A DNA stretch of 64,000 nucleotides, taken from assembly GCF_003063315.1 (NCBI RefSeq), contig NZ_NERV01000004.1, forward strand, positions 124,001 to 188,000, written 5' to 3'. Each line of letters opens with the position of its first letter. Within the stretch, counting starts at the first letter, position 1. Positions 35,151-44,630 of this stretch are shown here, one piece after another. Below the pieces are notes generated by a model. The model did no database searches. It was not told the DNA's origin and worked only from the letters and a program-made list of their open reading frames with translations. Made by a program: the position numbers and the translations under genes. The stretch comes from Limnohabitans sp. T6-5. GTDB taxonomy: Bacteria > Pseudomonadota > Gammaproteobacteria > Burkholderiales > Burkholderiaceae_C.

Positions 35151-35861
35151 TCAGACGCCGAGGTATTCGTGCAGCATGGACATCTTGGCCTGCAGCTCGC
35201 TGGCGGCAAAGCCTTCGATGATGCGCCCGTGTTCCATGACGTAGAAGCGGTCAGCCAGCGGTGCGGCAAAACGGAAGTTCTGCTCGACCATGATGATGGT
35301 GAAGCCTTTGGCCTTGAGCGAGAGGATCATGCGGGCCAGTGCCTGCACGATCACAGGGGCCAGTCCTTCGGAGATTTCGTCGAGCAGCAAGAGCTTGGCG
35401 CCTGTGCGCAGGATGCGGCCAACGGCCAGCATCTGCTGCTCGCCACCTGACAGGCGGGTGCCCGGGCTGTTCTTGCGTTCGAGCAAGTTCGGGAACATCT
35501 CGTAAATTTCATCGATGGGCATGCCGCCGCCCGCAATCACCGGAGGCAGCAGCAGGTTTTCTTCGCAGCTGAGCGAGGCAAAGATACCGCGCTCTTCCGG
35601 GCAGTAACCGATGCCGAGCTTGGCGATGTTGTGCGGCGCCATGTCGATCGACTCGCGGCCATTGATGGTGATGGAGCCTGTGCGCTTGCCCACCAGGCCC
35701 ACAATGGACTTGACGGTGGTGGTGCGGCCCGCGCCGTTGCGGCCCAGCAGCGTGACCACTTCGCCTTTGTGGACCGTGAGGTCCACGCCGTGCAGGATGT
35801 GCGACTCGCCGTACCAGGCGTGAAGATTGCTGATGCGCAGGAATTCGTCGGAATCAGCCAT
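35151..35861 (-). CDS. livF: ABC transporter ATP-binding protein LivF-like, with Walker A Lys to Arg
   Basis: Encodes 236 aa. The Walker A motif reads GRNGAGRT (40-47), with Arg46 in place of the usual lysine; the codon is CGC. The rest looks intact: Q-loop region, signature LSGGEQQ, Walker B LLLLDEISEG and the switch His region VEQN. It should form the ATPase pair with LivG, whose Walker A is normal. It overlaps livG by 8 bp (ATGGCTGA). ATG 35861 (MADSDEF) is chosen because longer starts lie well inside livG. Confidence 0.9.
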   Translation of the reverse strand: MADSDEFLRISNLHAWYGESHILHGVDLTVHKGEVVTLLGRNGAGRTTTVKSIVGLVGKRTGSITINGRESIDMAPHNIAKLGIGYCPEERGIFASLSCEENLLLPPVIAGGGMPIDEIYEMFPNLLERKNSPGTRLSGGEQQMLAVGRILRTGAKLLLLDEISEGLAPVIVQALARMILSLKAKGFTIIMVEQNFRFAAPLADRFYVMEHGRIIEGFAASELQAKMSMLHEYLGV

Positions 35862-36630
35862 GGGCCCCCTCCAACTCGGTCGCAACTGTGCCCATGTAGG
35901 CTTCCAACACTTGGGGGTTTTGAGACACCACTTCGTAAGGTCCTTCTGCGATGACTTGACCGCGTTGCAACACGCTGATGGTGTCGGCAATGCTCGAGAC
36001 CACGTTCATGTTGTGCTCCACCATCAGGATGGTGCGGTTGGCACCGACTTTCTTGATCAGCTGCGTCACGCGGTCCACGTCTTCGTGGCCCATGCCCTGC
36101 GTGGGCTCGTCCAGCAGCATCAGCTCGGGGTTCATGGCCAGCGTGGTGGCGATCTCCAGGGCGCGCTTGCGGCCATAGGGCAGCTCCACCGCCGTCAGGT
36201 CGGCCATACCGCCCAGGTCCACCTCGTCGAGCAAAGCCATGGCTTTGTCGTTGAGCTGGTCAAGCACGCGCTCGGAGCGCCAGAAATGCATGGACATGCC
36301 GGTGTTGCGTTGCAAGGCGATGCGCACGTTCTCCATCACCGTGAGGTTGGGGAAAGTGGCCGAAATCTGGAACGAGCGCACCAAGCCGCGGCGTGCCACT
36401 TGAGCAGGCTTTTCAGCGGTGATGTCCTGACCGTTGAACAGGATCTGCCCACGTGTGGGGATCAGGAACTTGGTCAGCAAGTTGAACACGGTGGTTTTGC
36501 CTGCGCCGTTGGGTCCGATCAAGGCATGGATTTGCCCGCGTTGAACGCCCAGGTTGACGCCATTGACGGCGACAAACCCCTTGAACTCTTTGACGAGCTC
36601 GCGGGTTTCGAGAATGAAATCTTTTGACAT
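35854..36630 (-). CDS. livG: ABC transporter ATP-binding protein LivG-like
   Basis: Encodes 258 aa. Walker A GPNGAGKT is at 39-46. The signature region reads LPYGRKRALEIA, replacing the usual LSYGxQR, followed by Walker B LMLLDEPTQGM and the switch His in VEHNM. It is the first gene of the transporter unit, starting at ATG 36630 (MSKDFIL). The longer frame to 36681 lacks support. The 170-bp region upstream (36631-36800) probably holds the promoter, though no clear boxes were found. Confidence 0.92.
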   Translation of the reverse strand: MSKDFILETRELVKEFKGFVAVNGVNLGVQRGQIHALIGPNGAGKTTVFNLLTKFLIPTRGQILFNGQDITAEKPAQVARRGLVRSFQISATFPNLTVMENVRIALQRNTGMSMHFWRSERVLDQLNDKAMALLDEVDLGGMADLTAVELPYGRKRALEIATTLAMNPELMLLDEPTQGMGHEDVDRVTQLIKKVGANRTILMVEHNMNVVSSIADTISVLQRGQVIAEGPYEVVSQNPQVLEAYMGTVATELEGAHG

Positions 36631-36800
36631 GACGTGTGAACAGGGTTCCCGTGATGGACCATGCATGCATGAATGTTGCAATGCAGGTGGCTATTCTGGG
36701 TTCTGCTCAAGGCGTCTGCTGTAGTGGTTATCCCGGGGACTTGTCTCTCAAGCGTCTGTGTCGAAAAAAATTCACATTCAGTGTGAGAAAAATGTGGTGT

Positions 36801-37583
36801 TCAGCTCATCACCATGCCGCCGTCCACATGGATGCTCTGGCCAGTCATGCCACTGGATTCGGCCGATCCCAAGTACACCGCCAAGCCCGCGATCTCCGAG
36901 GGATTGAGAATTCTGCCGAGCGGCACCCGAGTCAGAGCGGCCTTGACCATGTCTTCGCCGGTCAAGCCTGAACTGTGTGACACCTGAGCCTTGAGTTCCT
37001 CGACCATGTCTGTCTGGATAAAACCGGGGCAAATTGCATTGACCGTCACGTTGTGCGGGCTGGCTTCCAGTGCCACGCAGCGTGTCAGACCCACGACCGC
37101 ATGTTTGCTCACGTTGTAGGCACTTTGGTTGCGTGATCCCCATTTGCCTGCGGTGGAGGCCATGTTGACAATCCGCCCGTGTCGGCGCGCCTGCATGCCG
37201 GGCAGGCAAGCCTGCATGAAGTGCAGCACGCCAAACAGGTTCACATCGAGCATGTCCTGAAAGTCCTGCGGCGCATAGTCGAGGAAAGCTTTTGCCCTGT
37301 ACACCCCGGCGTTGTTGACCAGCACATCAACGCGTCCAAAGCGCTCTTCGACCTGGGCCACCGCAGCAAAGCAGGCATCACGCTCGGTCACGTTCAGGTC
37401 CAAGGTCATGATGCGCTCGGCAGGCAAGCCCAAGCCATCCTTGACCTCCTGCAGACGCGCCGTGTCGGTGGCGATCAGGCACAGGGTGGCTCCTTCGGCG
37501 GCGTAGGCCTCGGCAATCGCTCGGCCGATGCCACGGCTGGCGCCGGTGACGATGGCCACTTGCTGGTTAAGTCGATGTGCCAT
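36801..37583 (-). CDS. Short-chain dehydrogenase/reductase (3-hydroxyacyl type)
   Basis: Encodes 260 aa: TGASRGIG near residue 12, LVNNAG, MASTAG with the catalytic Ser, YNVSK with Tyr and Lys, and the C-terminal IHVDGGM. This is the classical SDR pattern seen in 3-oxoacyl-ACP reductases and 3-hydroxybutyrate dehydrogenases, so an acyl substrate is possible. It lies 25 bp after the fatty acid desaturase gene on the same strand, suggesting cotranscription. ATG 37583 has AAAGGA upstream. Confidence 0.88.
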   Translation of the reverse strand: MAHRLNQQVAIVTGASRGIGRAIAEAYAAEGATLCLIATDTARLQEVKDGLGLPAERIMTLDLNVTERDACFAAVAQVEERFGRVDVLVNNAGVYRAKAFLDYAPQDFQDMLDVNLFGVLHFMQACLPGMQARRHGRIVNMASTAGKWGSRNQSAYNVSKHAVVGLTRCVALEASPHNVTVNAICPGFIQTDMVEELKAQVSHSSGLTGEDMVKAALTRVPLGRILNPSEIAGLAVYLGSAESSGMTGQSIHVDGGMVMS

Positions 37584-37608
37584 GTTCAATCCTTTGAATG
37601 TGGGGAAA

Positions 37609-38586
37609 TCAGATCAGTTGTGCACGCTTGCGTTGATCGTCAGGGGTGCCATGATGGGTATCGTCGTGCGGGTTGGACACCGCTTTGCGCAGCACGGCCA
37701 GATAACCCGGCGCAAGCTCCATGCGCAGGCCAAAACCTTGTTCGATCAACAGGCGATGCGCCACAGGCAGCTTCCAACAAGGCGTGAAGACAAACAGGTG
37801 GTGTTCCAGGTGATAGTTGACCCAATACGGCGCCAAGACCATGCGCATGCCCCAATTCGTCAGTGTGGTGCGGGTGTTGCGCAATCGGTCGTCGTTGTTG
37901 CCCACCACTGCATGCTCGGCGATGTTGCGGATGCGGCTGATCACCTGGTACCAGGTCAGCAAGGGCAGCAGCCACAAGGCAAAGTAAGCCCACCACACAC
38001 CGGCAGCAGCGGTGATGCCGAAGATGAGCAGGTTGCTCAAGACGAAATATTTTTCGGCCTGAAACAGGTTCTTCCAACGCTGCAGGCGGCTGGGGTCATC
38101 CCCCATCTCCATGCGGAAAAACTCCATGCGCCTTTGGTAACCTGTGACCCCAAAAATGTCACGCCGCATCTTGCGCCAGAAGCTGCCTTTGCTGATTGGA
38201 AACGGCGCAGACAAGATCAGGTCCGGGTCATCTTTTTGCTGCGTATGGCGGTGGTGGCTCAGGTGGTAAGGTCGATACAGCGACAAGCTGGCCCCCACCG
38301 GCCAGCCGCACAAAAAGGTCCCCAGGGTGTCGTTGAGCCGCGTGTTCTTGAACAGGGCACGGTGTGCCGCATCGTGCATCAAAATGGCCAGCCCCAATTG
38401 CCTGCCGCCAATGATGACCACGGCGATGACAAAGCTCAAAGGATGGGGCCAAGCGATGAACAACGCCATGGCCAGCGCGATCACGCCCCAGGCATGCAGC
38501 ACCAGATATGCCCCCATCCAGTCGGATCGGCCGCGCAAATAGGCATCCTGCTCGGGGCTGAGGGAGGGTTGGGGGTCGGCGGTCAT
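37609..38586 (-). CDS. Membrane fatty acid desaturase family protein
   Basis: Encodes 325 aa with four or more membrane segments and the three His boxes of the FA_desaturase family, HDAAH, HLSHHRH and HLEHH. These bind the di-iron site. Family members insert double bonds or hydroxylate acyl or carotenoid chains. The substrate cannot be read, but the adjacent SDR would fit lipid modification. ATG 38586 is preferred over GTG 38595. A family B REP doublet lies about 95 bp upstream. Confidence 0.88.
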   Translation of the reverse strand: MTADPQPSLSPEQDAYLRGRSDWMGAYLVLHAWGVIALAMALFIAWPHPLSFVIAVVIIGGRQLGLAILMHDAAHRALFKNTRLNDTLGTFLCGWPVGASLSLYRPYHLSHHRHTQQKDDPDLILSAPFPISKGSFWRKMRRDIFGVTGYQRRMEFFRMEMGDDPSRLQRWKNLFQAEKYFVLSNLLIFGITAAAGVWWAYFALWLLPLLTWYQVISRIRNIAEHAVVGNNDDRLRNTRTTLTNWGMRMVLAPYWVNYHLEHHLFVFTPCWKLPVAHRLLIEQGFGLRMELAPGYLAVLRKAVSNPHDDTHHGTPDDQRKRAQLI

Positions 38587-38680
38587 GGCGGTCACGTGCG
38601 GCTAAAACGCCATCTTGTGCCGGATGCGCGCTCCCATCAGTCTCTGACGCGACCTTTTGAGGGTGCCTTGTGCAGGCTGC

Positions 38681-38757
38681 ACGTCGGCGACTTCGACCGC
38701 CGACCTACGGGACGACCAACGCTTTGATTTGCAGGTCGGCAGCTTCAGCTCCGACAT
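38681..38757. repeat. REP doublet (REPIN-like), family B
   Basis: Two imperfect palindromes with the family B arms face each other: 38681-38710 (GTCGGCGACTTCGACCGCCG then ACCTAC) and 38729-38757 (GCAGGTCGGCAGCTTCAGCT then CCGAC). This is the same two-hairpin arrangement as in each unit of the 127-bp array, here as a single copy. Confidence 0.75.
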
Positions 38758-38785
38758 GGAAGATGGGGCGAATCGATGCACCTGC

Positions 38786-40198
38786 TCATTTGCCGATGCA
38801 GAAACTCGAAAAAATCACCCCCAGCAAATCGTCGGCGCTGAACTCGCCAGTGATCTCGTTCAGGGCGTTTTGCCCCTGGCGCAGTTCTTCGGCCAGCAGA
38901 TCCAGGTTTTGGGCTTGTGCGGCCAGGTGGGCATCGGCCATCTCCAAATGTTCACGCACACGGTGCAGCGCCTGCACATGGCGTTCGCGCGCGATGAACA
39001 GGCCTTCGTTGGCTTGTTGCCAACCCGCCTGTTGCAACAGCTGCTGGCGCAGGTCTTGCAAGCCTTCTCCGGTGCGGGCCGACAGGGTCAAGCCGGTCCG
39101 CTCTTCCGATGTTTTGGCAGCATCGGCTTTGTTCCACACGTCGATCACCGCCACACTGGCGGGCAGACGGCTTTGCAACGCGGTGGCGATGGCGGCATCG
39201 GCTTGGTCGTAATCGGCCTGGCCGACACGAGTCAGGTCATGCAGAAACAGCACAGCATCGGCGTTTTCAATTTGCCCCCAAGCGCGGGCAATGCCGATTT
39301 GTTCGACCTCGTCCACGCCCTCGCCTTCACGCAGACCGGCGGTGTCGATCACATGCAGCGGCACGCCTTCGATCTGGATGGTCTGCTGCACCACGTCTCG
39401 GGTGGTGCCCGCAATGGGCGTGACGATGGCCAGCTCGGCTCCGGCCAGCGCATTGAGCAGTGAGCTTTTGCCGGCATTGGGCTGGCCTGCAATCACCACC
39501 TTGATGCCTTCGCGCAGCAGCGCGCCTTGCTTGGCCTTGCCCAGCACGGTCGCCAAGGCCGATTGCAGACGTGTCAATTGCCCTTGTGCATCGGCTTTTT
39601 GCAGGATGTCGATTTCTTCTTCTGGGAAATCCAGCGTGGCCTCTACCAGCATGCGCAGGTGGATCAGGGCGTCACGCAACTGGTGAATTTTTTTGGAAAA
39701 GTCGCCTGCCAACGAGCGGCTGGCACTGCGGGCCGCGGCTTCGGTGCTCGCGTCGATCAGGTCGGCAATGGCTTCGGCCTGAGCCAGATCGATCTTGTCA
39801 TTCAAAAAGGCCCGCTCGGAAAATTCACCCGGCTGCGCCACGCGCAAACCTCCCAGGCACGGCTGGCCGGTGGCGGGGTCGATTTCGGCCGCCGCCTGCA
39901 GGCAGCGCGCCACCAACAGTTGCAATACCACCGGGCCGCCATGGGCCTGCAGCTCCAGCACGTCTTCACCGGTGAAGGAATGCGGCGCGACAAAGTGCAG
40001 CGCCAGGCCATGGTCGATTGGACTGCCGTCGGCATCCGCAAAAGGCAGGTAAGTCGCTTCGCGTGGTTTGAGGCTGCGCCCGCACAGCGCCTGAATCAGT
40101 AAGGACAGGTTGCGACCCGACACGCGCACGATGCCCACAGCCCCTCTGCCAGGGGCGGTGGCAATGGCAACGATGGGTTCCTGATGGCGGGCGAGCAT
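38786..40198 (-). CDS. mnmE: tRNA modification GTPase MnmE (TrmE)
   Basis: Encodes 470 aa. The N-terminal folate-binding domain begins [20 protein letters not shown]. The G domain sits within the helical domain: G1 [10 protein letters not shown]2 GTTRD, G3 DTAG, G4 NKAD. The C-terminus is the invariant FCIGK. With MnmG it makes the 5-carboxymethylaminomethyl modification at U34 of some tRNAs. ATG 40198 has GAGG about 10 nt upstream, only about a dozen bases after the yidC terminator. Confidence 0.97.
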   Translation of the reverse strand: MLARHQEPIVAIATAPGRGAVGIVRVSGRNLSLLIQALCGRSLKPREATYLPFADADGSPIDHGLALHFVAPHSFTGEDVLELQAHGGPVVLQLLVARCLQAAAEIDPATGQPCLGGLRVAQPGEFSERAFLNDKIDLAQAEAIADLIDASTEAAARSASRSLAGDFSKKIHQLRDALIHLRMLVEATLDFPEEEIDILQKADAQGQLTRLQSALATVLGKAKQGALLREGIKVVIAGQPNAGKSSLLNALAGAELAIVTPIAGTTRDVVQQTIQIEGVPLHVIDTAGLREGEGVDEVEQIGIARAWGQIENADAVLFLHDLTRVGQADYDQADAAIATALQSRLPASVAVIDVWNKADAAKTSEERTGLTLSARTGEGLQDLRQQLLQQAGWQQANEGLFIARERHVQALHRVREHLEMADAHLAAQAQNLDLLAEELRQGQNALNEITGEFSADDLLGVIFSSFCIGK

Positions 40199-40211
40199 GG
40201 GGCGTGTCCTC

Positions 40212-40239
40212 AAACAAAAAGGGCCGCTTGCGCGGCCCC
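40212..40239 (-). terminator. Rho-independent terminator after yidC, directly before mnmE
   Basis: On the minus strand GGGCCGC-GCAA-GCGGCCC is followed by TTTTTGTTTG. The stem is a perfect 7 bp or longer. The mnmE ribosome-binding site and ATG begin about 14 nt after the T run, so mnmE is expressed only by readthrough or from a promoter within yidC. Confidence 0.85.
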
Positions 40240-40256
40240 ATCAGCAACGATTGTGC

Positions 40257-41933
40257 TTACTTGAACTTAGGCAGATTGAACTGTGGTGGCACGCCCATGC
40301 GGGTGTTGATGATCCACTGCTGCGCAATCGACAAGATGTTGTTGGTGATCCAGTACAGCACCAGGCCCGAAGGAAAGAAGAAGAACATCACGCTGAACAC
40401 CAGCGGCATGATCCACATCATCTTGGCTTGCATCGGGTCTGGCGGCGCGGGGTTGAGTGCCGTCTGCAGCAAGGTGGTCAGCGTCATCACGACGGGCAAA
40501 ATGAAGAACGGGTCAGGTGCCGACAAGTCGTGGATCCAGCCCACCCAAGGCGCGTTGCGCATCTCGACGGTGGACAGCAACACCCAGTACAGCGCGATGA
40601 ACACGGGAATCTGGATCATGATCGGGAAGCAGCCGCCCATGGGGTTGACCTTTTCCTCACGGTAGATCTTCATCATCTCCTGCTGCATTTTTTGCGGATC
40701 GCCTTTGAGGCGTTCGCGCATTTCCATGATCTTGGGGTTGATCGCTTTCATCTTGGCCATGCTCGAGTAAGCCTTGGCATTGAGCCAGTAGAAAGCGATC
40801 TTGAGCAACAACACCAGCGCCACAATCGACCAGCCCCAGTTGTGGATGAAGCCAAACAGCTTGTCGAGCAACCAGTACAAAGGCTTGGCCAACATGGCCA
40901 ACCAGCCGTAGTCTTTCAGCAAGTCCAGGCCGGGGGCCAATGATTCGAGGACTTTTTCTTCTTGGGGGCCCACAAACAATTGCGAGCTCACAGTTTTGGA
41001 CTGGCCGGGAGCCACATCGGCCACGGGGGTGATCATGCCCACGGCATACAAATTGGCGTCCACCTTGCGCACGAAGTTTTCGCGGCTGATGCCATCACCC
41101 AGCAACCAAGCCGAAGCAAAGTAGTGCTGCACCATGGCCACATAACCATTGGTCGAAGTTTTGTCGATTTCGGCCTTGTTTTTTTCAATGTCGCTGAATT
41201 CAACCTTGTGGTACTTCTTGGCTTCGGTGTAAATGGCCGGGCCGGTAAAAGTCGAGTAGAAAGACGATTCGCCCGCAGGCTTGTTGCCGTCACGCACCAG
41301 TTGCAGGTACAGCTGAGGCGACACAGCGGCGGTGCCGGTATTGATGACTTCGTGTTTCACGCCAATGGCGTAGCTGCTGCGCTGCAAGGTGTAGGTCTTG
41401 ACCAGCTTAACGCCGTTTTGCACATCGGACTCGAAGCGCAGGGTCAATTCGTTTTGACCGTCTTTCAGGCTTTTCTCACCCGAAAAACGCATGACGCTCT
41501 TGTGGGTGGGGAAGTTGCCGCCGATCAGGCCGGTTTGAGCGGTGTAAACGCGTGCAGGGCTTTGGTCGAGCAAGACAAACGGCTTGCTGGCATCCTCCAG
41601 ATCGTTGTGCTTGGTGAACTCGCTGCGGGTGAGTGTGCCGCCTTCGGTGTCGAAGCTGAGTTTGAGCACATCGGTGCTCACTTCGATTTTTTCACTGGCC
41701 ACCGCAGGTGCAGTGTTGGCGCCACCAGGCACTTGACCCGGTGTAGCCACAGCTGCCTGGGATGCAGCAGGCACGTCGCTGGCGGCTGCTGTGGGGGCGG
41801 GCGCAGTGGTCGTGGCGCCTGGCTTGGGGAAGAAGGTGGCTTTGTGGCCGTTGTAGACCTGCCATTGGTCCCACAGCAGGACCATGGAGAAGCCAAAAAT
41901 CACCCAAAGGATGGTGCGACGGATATCGTTCAT
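40257..41933 (-). CDS. yidC: Membrane protein insertase YidC
   Basis: Encodes 558 aa. The first membrane helix is at about 6-24. A large periplasmic P1 domain follows. Five C-terminal membrane segments carry NPMGGCFPIMIQIPVFIALY and end near QQWIINTRMG. An Ala/Pro/Thr-rich linker (about 38-75) joins the first helix to P1. YidC inserts inner-membrane proteins with or without SecYEG. ATG 41933 overlaps the yidD stop (ATGA). Confidence 0.96.
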   Translation of the reverse strand: MNDIRRTILWVIFGFSMVLLWDQWQVYNGHKATFFPKPGATTTAPAPTAAASDVPAASQAAVATPGQVPGGANTAPAVASEKIEVSTDVLKLSFDTEGGTLTRSEFTKHNDLEDASKPFVLLDQSPARVYTAQTGLIGGNFPTHKSVMRFSGEKSLKDGQNELTLRFESDVQNGVKLVKTYTLQRSSYAIGVKHEVINTGTAAVSPQLYLQLVRDGNKPAGESSFYSTFTGPAIYTEAKKYHKVEFSDIEKNKAEIDKTSTNGYVAMVQHYFASAWLLGDGISRENFVRKVDANLYAVGMITPVADVAPGQSKTVSSQLFVGPQEEKVLESLAPGLDLLKDYGWLAMLAKPLYWLLDKLFGFIHNWGWSIVALVLLLKIAFYWLNAKAYSSMAKMKAINPKIMEMRERLKGDPQKMQQEMMKIYREEKVNPMGGCFPIMIQIPVFIALYWVLLSTVEMRNAPWVGWIHDLSAPDPFFILPVVMTLTTLLQTALNPAPPDPMQAKMMWIMPLVFSVMFFFFPSGLVLYWITNNILSIAQQWIINTRMGVPPQFNLPKFK

Positions 41934-42202
41934 GAGGTCTTCTTTGACGAAGTAGGGGAAAACAAAGCCGTGAACAGGCGCGGTGCCTGTTCTGGAATGG
42001 GGTCGTGACCACCTGTGCACCAGGGGTTGCAGCGCATGAGTCGGTGCAGCGTCAAGTAACTGCCTGCCGCAGCGCCATGACGCTCCAGTGCCTGCAAGGC
42101 ATACACCGAACAGGTGGGCTCAAACCGGCAGGCAGAACCCAGCCATGGACTCAGGAACAACCGGTAGCCACGCACAATGGACATCAAGAGGCGCTGGATC
42201 AT
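41930..42202 (-). CDS. yidD: Membrane protein insertion efficiency factor YidD
   Basis: Encodes 90 aa. The family core is intact: YRLFLSPWLGSACRFEPTCS, YALQALERHG, and MRCNPWCTGGHDP. Three conserved Cys are visible. YidD assists YidC-dependent membrane protein insertion. It overlaps rnpA and yidC by 4 bp each, giving the conserved rpmH-rnpA-yidD-yidC order. Confidence 0.96.
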   Translation of the reverse strand: MIQRLLMSIVRGYRLFLSPWLGSACRFEPTCSVYALQALERHGAAAGSYLTLHRLMRCNPWCTGGHDPIPEQAPRLFTALFSPTSSKKTS

Positions 42203-42636
42203 GCCTGGCCTTTGGGGTGAATGGCACGCTCAAACAGCTGCTCAAGCTCCAGACGCACAGCCAGCTTCAACGGCTCGGATGTGGCGCTGATGAATTGTTT
42301 GCGGTCAAAGCCCGAGCGCAAGCGCACCACATGCGCGGCCAATGGCAACTGCTCACCAAAACGATGGCTCACGGTGTAGATCTGGCGCTTGATGGCATTG
42401 CGTGTAACGGCTCTGCGCGCCCAGCGTTTGGGCACCATGGCGCCCAGCCAGACATCAGGCAAGTCAAAAAGGGCCTGCTCCGGTGAGGGTGCAGGCCCGA
42501 CTTGATCGGCTTGTGCCAAAGGGATGTCTGTCGTTGCAGCCAGGTTCAGGCGATGCAGCGCAAAGTGCGCCGTACGCGAGACTGTGCCGCCAGCCAGGGT
42601 GGCCTGAAATTGTGGGCGTGTTTTTAGACGCTGCAC
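42199..42636 (-). CDS. rnpA: Ribonuclease P protein component RnpA
   Basis: Encodes 145 aa, slightly longer than the usual 115-125 because of an insert of about 25 residues near QADQVGPAPSPEQALFDLPD. The RNR signature RRAVTRNAIKRQIYTVSH is present. It is the protein subunit of RNase P, which trims tRNA 5' ends. It starts 67 bp after rpmH and overlaps yidD. Confidence 0.94.
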   Translation of the reverse strand: MQRLKTRPQFQATLAGGTVSRTAHFALHRLNLAATTDIPLAQADQVGPAPSPEQALFDLPDVWLGAMVPKRWARRAVTRNAIKRQIYTVSHRFGEQLPLAAHVVRLRSGFDRKQFISATSEPLKLAVRLELEQLFERAIHPKGQA

Positions 42637-42703
42637 GGTGGCCTGGCCCCAGCATCAACCGCCCACAGCGACATCAGGTCACTGCCAGACGGTTGCGCGG
42701 ACA

Positions 42704-42838
42704 TTAGACAGCCAGACGCTTGCGGCCCTTGGCGCGGCGTGCGTTGATCACGGCACGGCCACCACGGGTTTTCATGCGAACCAGAAAGCCGTGGGTACGG
42801 GCGCGACGTGTCTTGGATGGTTGGTAGGTGCGTTTCAT
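42704..42838 (-). CDS. rpmH: 50S ribosomal protein L34
   Basis: Encodes 44 aa: [19 protein letters not shown], then [20 protein letters not shown] and KRLAV, followed by TAA at 42704-42706. This is the full canonical L34 sequence. It starts at ATG 42838, with AAGGA six bases upstream, and opens the leftward rpmH-rnpA-yidD-yidC unit next to the origin. Confidence 0.99.
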   Translation of the reverse strand: MKRTYQPSKTRRARTHGFLVRMKTRGGRAVINARRAKGRKRLAV

Positions 42839-43077
42839 AACTCTTCCTTAGAGCCCAATGCCATAAGCTGCGTTGGGCGAAACCCAAGATTATCGCAAAT
42901 TTTCTGACTGACGGCAAATTCATGGCGTTAAAGGCTTTCCGGAAGTGTTCCCCAAAAATATCCGGATGTGGTTTATGATCGCCCTCCCGTACCGATTCGG
43001 CATGTGGATAAGCTCTTGATAAATCAGTTTTTCCCGCCGTTCCAGCCTATCACTGTCCACAATAAAACAAATACAAC
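42839..43077. other. Candidate oriC region between rpmH and dnaA
   Basis: The 239 bp between divergent rpmH and dnaA are AT-rich compared with the flanks and hold a perfect DnaA box TTATCCACA on the minus strand (43003-43011). Two 7-of-9 matches lie near 42967 (TGTGGTTTA) and 43053 (CTGTCCACA). Gene orientation also diverges here. The box number is low for an origin, so part of oriC may lie elsewhere. Confidence 0.6.
43003..43011 (-). promoter_or_regulatory. Perfect DnaA box
   Basis: TGTGGATAA on the plus strand is the reverse complement of the consensus DnaA box TTATCCACA. It lies 67 bp before dnaA and could serve both initiation and dnaA autoregulation. Confidence 0.85.
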
Positions 43078-44478
43078 ATGCCCGAGGGACTTTCCCCACA
43101 ATTACAGATGGATGCTGGCCAATCTTTGTGGCAGGCTTGCATGGACGAGCTGTCCCGAGAGCTGCCGGAGCAGCAGTTCAACACCTGGATCAAACCCCTG
43201 AGTGCGCAGGTTTCCGAAGACCAATTGCGATTGACGGTGTACGTTGCCAACCGCTTCAAACTGGACTGGATTCGGGCTCAATATGCGGGACGCCTGTCCG
43301 CCATGCTGGAGCGCCTGCAAGGACATCCGGTTCAAGTTGAGTTAGCGATTACTCCGCGCGAAGGCCCCGCCAAGATTGCGCGCTTGTCCACTCCATCATC
43401 GATGGAGAGTGCACCTGAAGTCATCGAAGTGCCTGACGAGCCGGTGGCCAACACCTTCCGTAGTCGATTGAACACTGCCCTGACATTCGACACCCTGGTT
43501 GAGGGTACAGCCAACCGGATGGCGCGTGCTGCGGCCATGCATGTGGCGGGCTCACCGGGGCACCTGTACAACCCACTTTTCATCTACGGCGGCGTTGGCT
43601 TGGGCAAGACCCACCTGATGCACGCCATCGGCAACAAACTGCTGGCCGACCGCCCTGAATCCAAGGTTCTCTACATCCACGCAGAACAGTTTGTGTCGGA
43701 TGTGGTTAAAGCCTACCAGCGCAAGACTTTTGACGAGTTCAAGCACCACTACCACTCGCTCGATTTGCTCTTGATCGACGATGTGCAATTCTTTGCCAAC
43801 AAGGACCGCACGCAAGAAGAATTCTTCAACGCGTTCGAAGCCTTGTTGGCCAAAAAGTCCCACATCGTGATGACCAGCGACACCTATCCCAAGGGTCTGG
43901 CCGACATCCATGAGCGTCTGGTTTCGCGCTTCGATTCGGGCCTGACGGTGGCCATGGAGCCGCCCGAGCTGGAAATGCGCGTGGCCATTTTGATCAACAA
44001 AGCGATCAGCGAAGGCAGTGAAATGCCCGAAGAGGTGGCGTTTTTCGTGGCCAAAAACGTGCGCTCCAACGTGCGCGAGCTCGAAGGCGCGCTGCGCAAA
44101 ATCCTGGCCTATTCGCGTTTTAACCAGAAAGAAATCTCCATCCAGTTGGCCCGCGACGCCTTGCGCGACTTGTTGTCCATCCAAAACCGTCAGATCAGCG
44201 TCGAAAACATCCAGAAGACCGTGGCCGACTACTACAAGATCAAGGTCGCGGACATGTACAGCAAAAAGCGCCCGGCCAGCATTGCCCGTCCGCGCCAGAT
44301 TGCCATGTACCTGGCCAAGGAAATGACGCAAAAGAGCTTGCCCGAAATTGGCGAATTGTTTGGCGGCCGTGACCACACCACCGTTTTGCACGCGGTCCGC
44401 AAGATCAGCGCCGAGCGCCAGCAAATGACAGAGCTGAACCAGCAATTGCACGTGCTGGAGCAGACCTTGAAGGGTTAA
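43078..44478 (+). CDS. dnaA: Chromosomal replication initiator DnaA
   Basis: Encodes 466 aa. Domain I is at the N-terminus ([20 protein letters not shown]), with a variable domain II around 95-130. Domain III is AAA+ with Walker A GGVGLGKT and Walker [10 protein letters not shown]. Domain IV ends with the DnaA-box-binding [17 protein letters not shown] 43078 has no clear Shine-Dalgarno, and ATG 43111 is an alternative start. Confidence 0.97.
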   Translation: MPEGLSPQLQMDAGQSLWQACMDELSRELPEQQFNTWIKPLSAQVSEDQLRLTVYVANRFKLDWIRAQYAGRLSAMLERLQGHPVQVELAITPREGPAKIARLSTPSSMESAPEVIEVPDEPVANTFRSRLNTALTFDTLVEGTANRMARAAAMHVAGSPGHLYNPLFIYGGVGLGKTHLMHAIGNKLLADRPESKVLYIHAEQFVSDVVKAYQRKTFDEFKHHYHSLDLLLIDDVQFFANKDRTQEEFFNAFEALLAKKSHIVMTSDTYPKGLADIHERLVSRFDSGLTVAMEPPELEMRVAILINKAISEGSEMPEEVAFFVAKNVRSNVRELEGALRKILAYSRFNQKEISIQLARDALRDLLSIQNRQISVENIQKTVADYYKIKVADMYSKKRPASIARPRQIAMYLAKEMTQKSLPEIGELFGGRDHTTVLHAVRKISAERQQMTELNQQLHVLEQTLKG

Positions 44479-44519
44479 TCGGCAATGAGTCGGCGTCCAT
44501 GCCCGGATTTCAGACATTT

Positions 44520-44540
44520 GGCCTGCATACAGGCCGTTTT
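44520..44540 (+). terminator. Weak hairpin after dnaA
   Basis: GGCCTG-CATA-CAGGCC (44520-44535) is followed by GTTTTAG. The stem is only 6 bp and the T run short, so it may act as a partial terminator or attenuator before dnaN. Confidence 0.45.
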
Positions 44541-44630
44541 AGGGGCAAAAAACAGCGAAAATGTATGCTGTTGCCCATCTCACCTAGCCCTTGTGGGCGA
44601 AGTGCTTGAAAAACCATCAAAGGTAGACAA

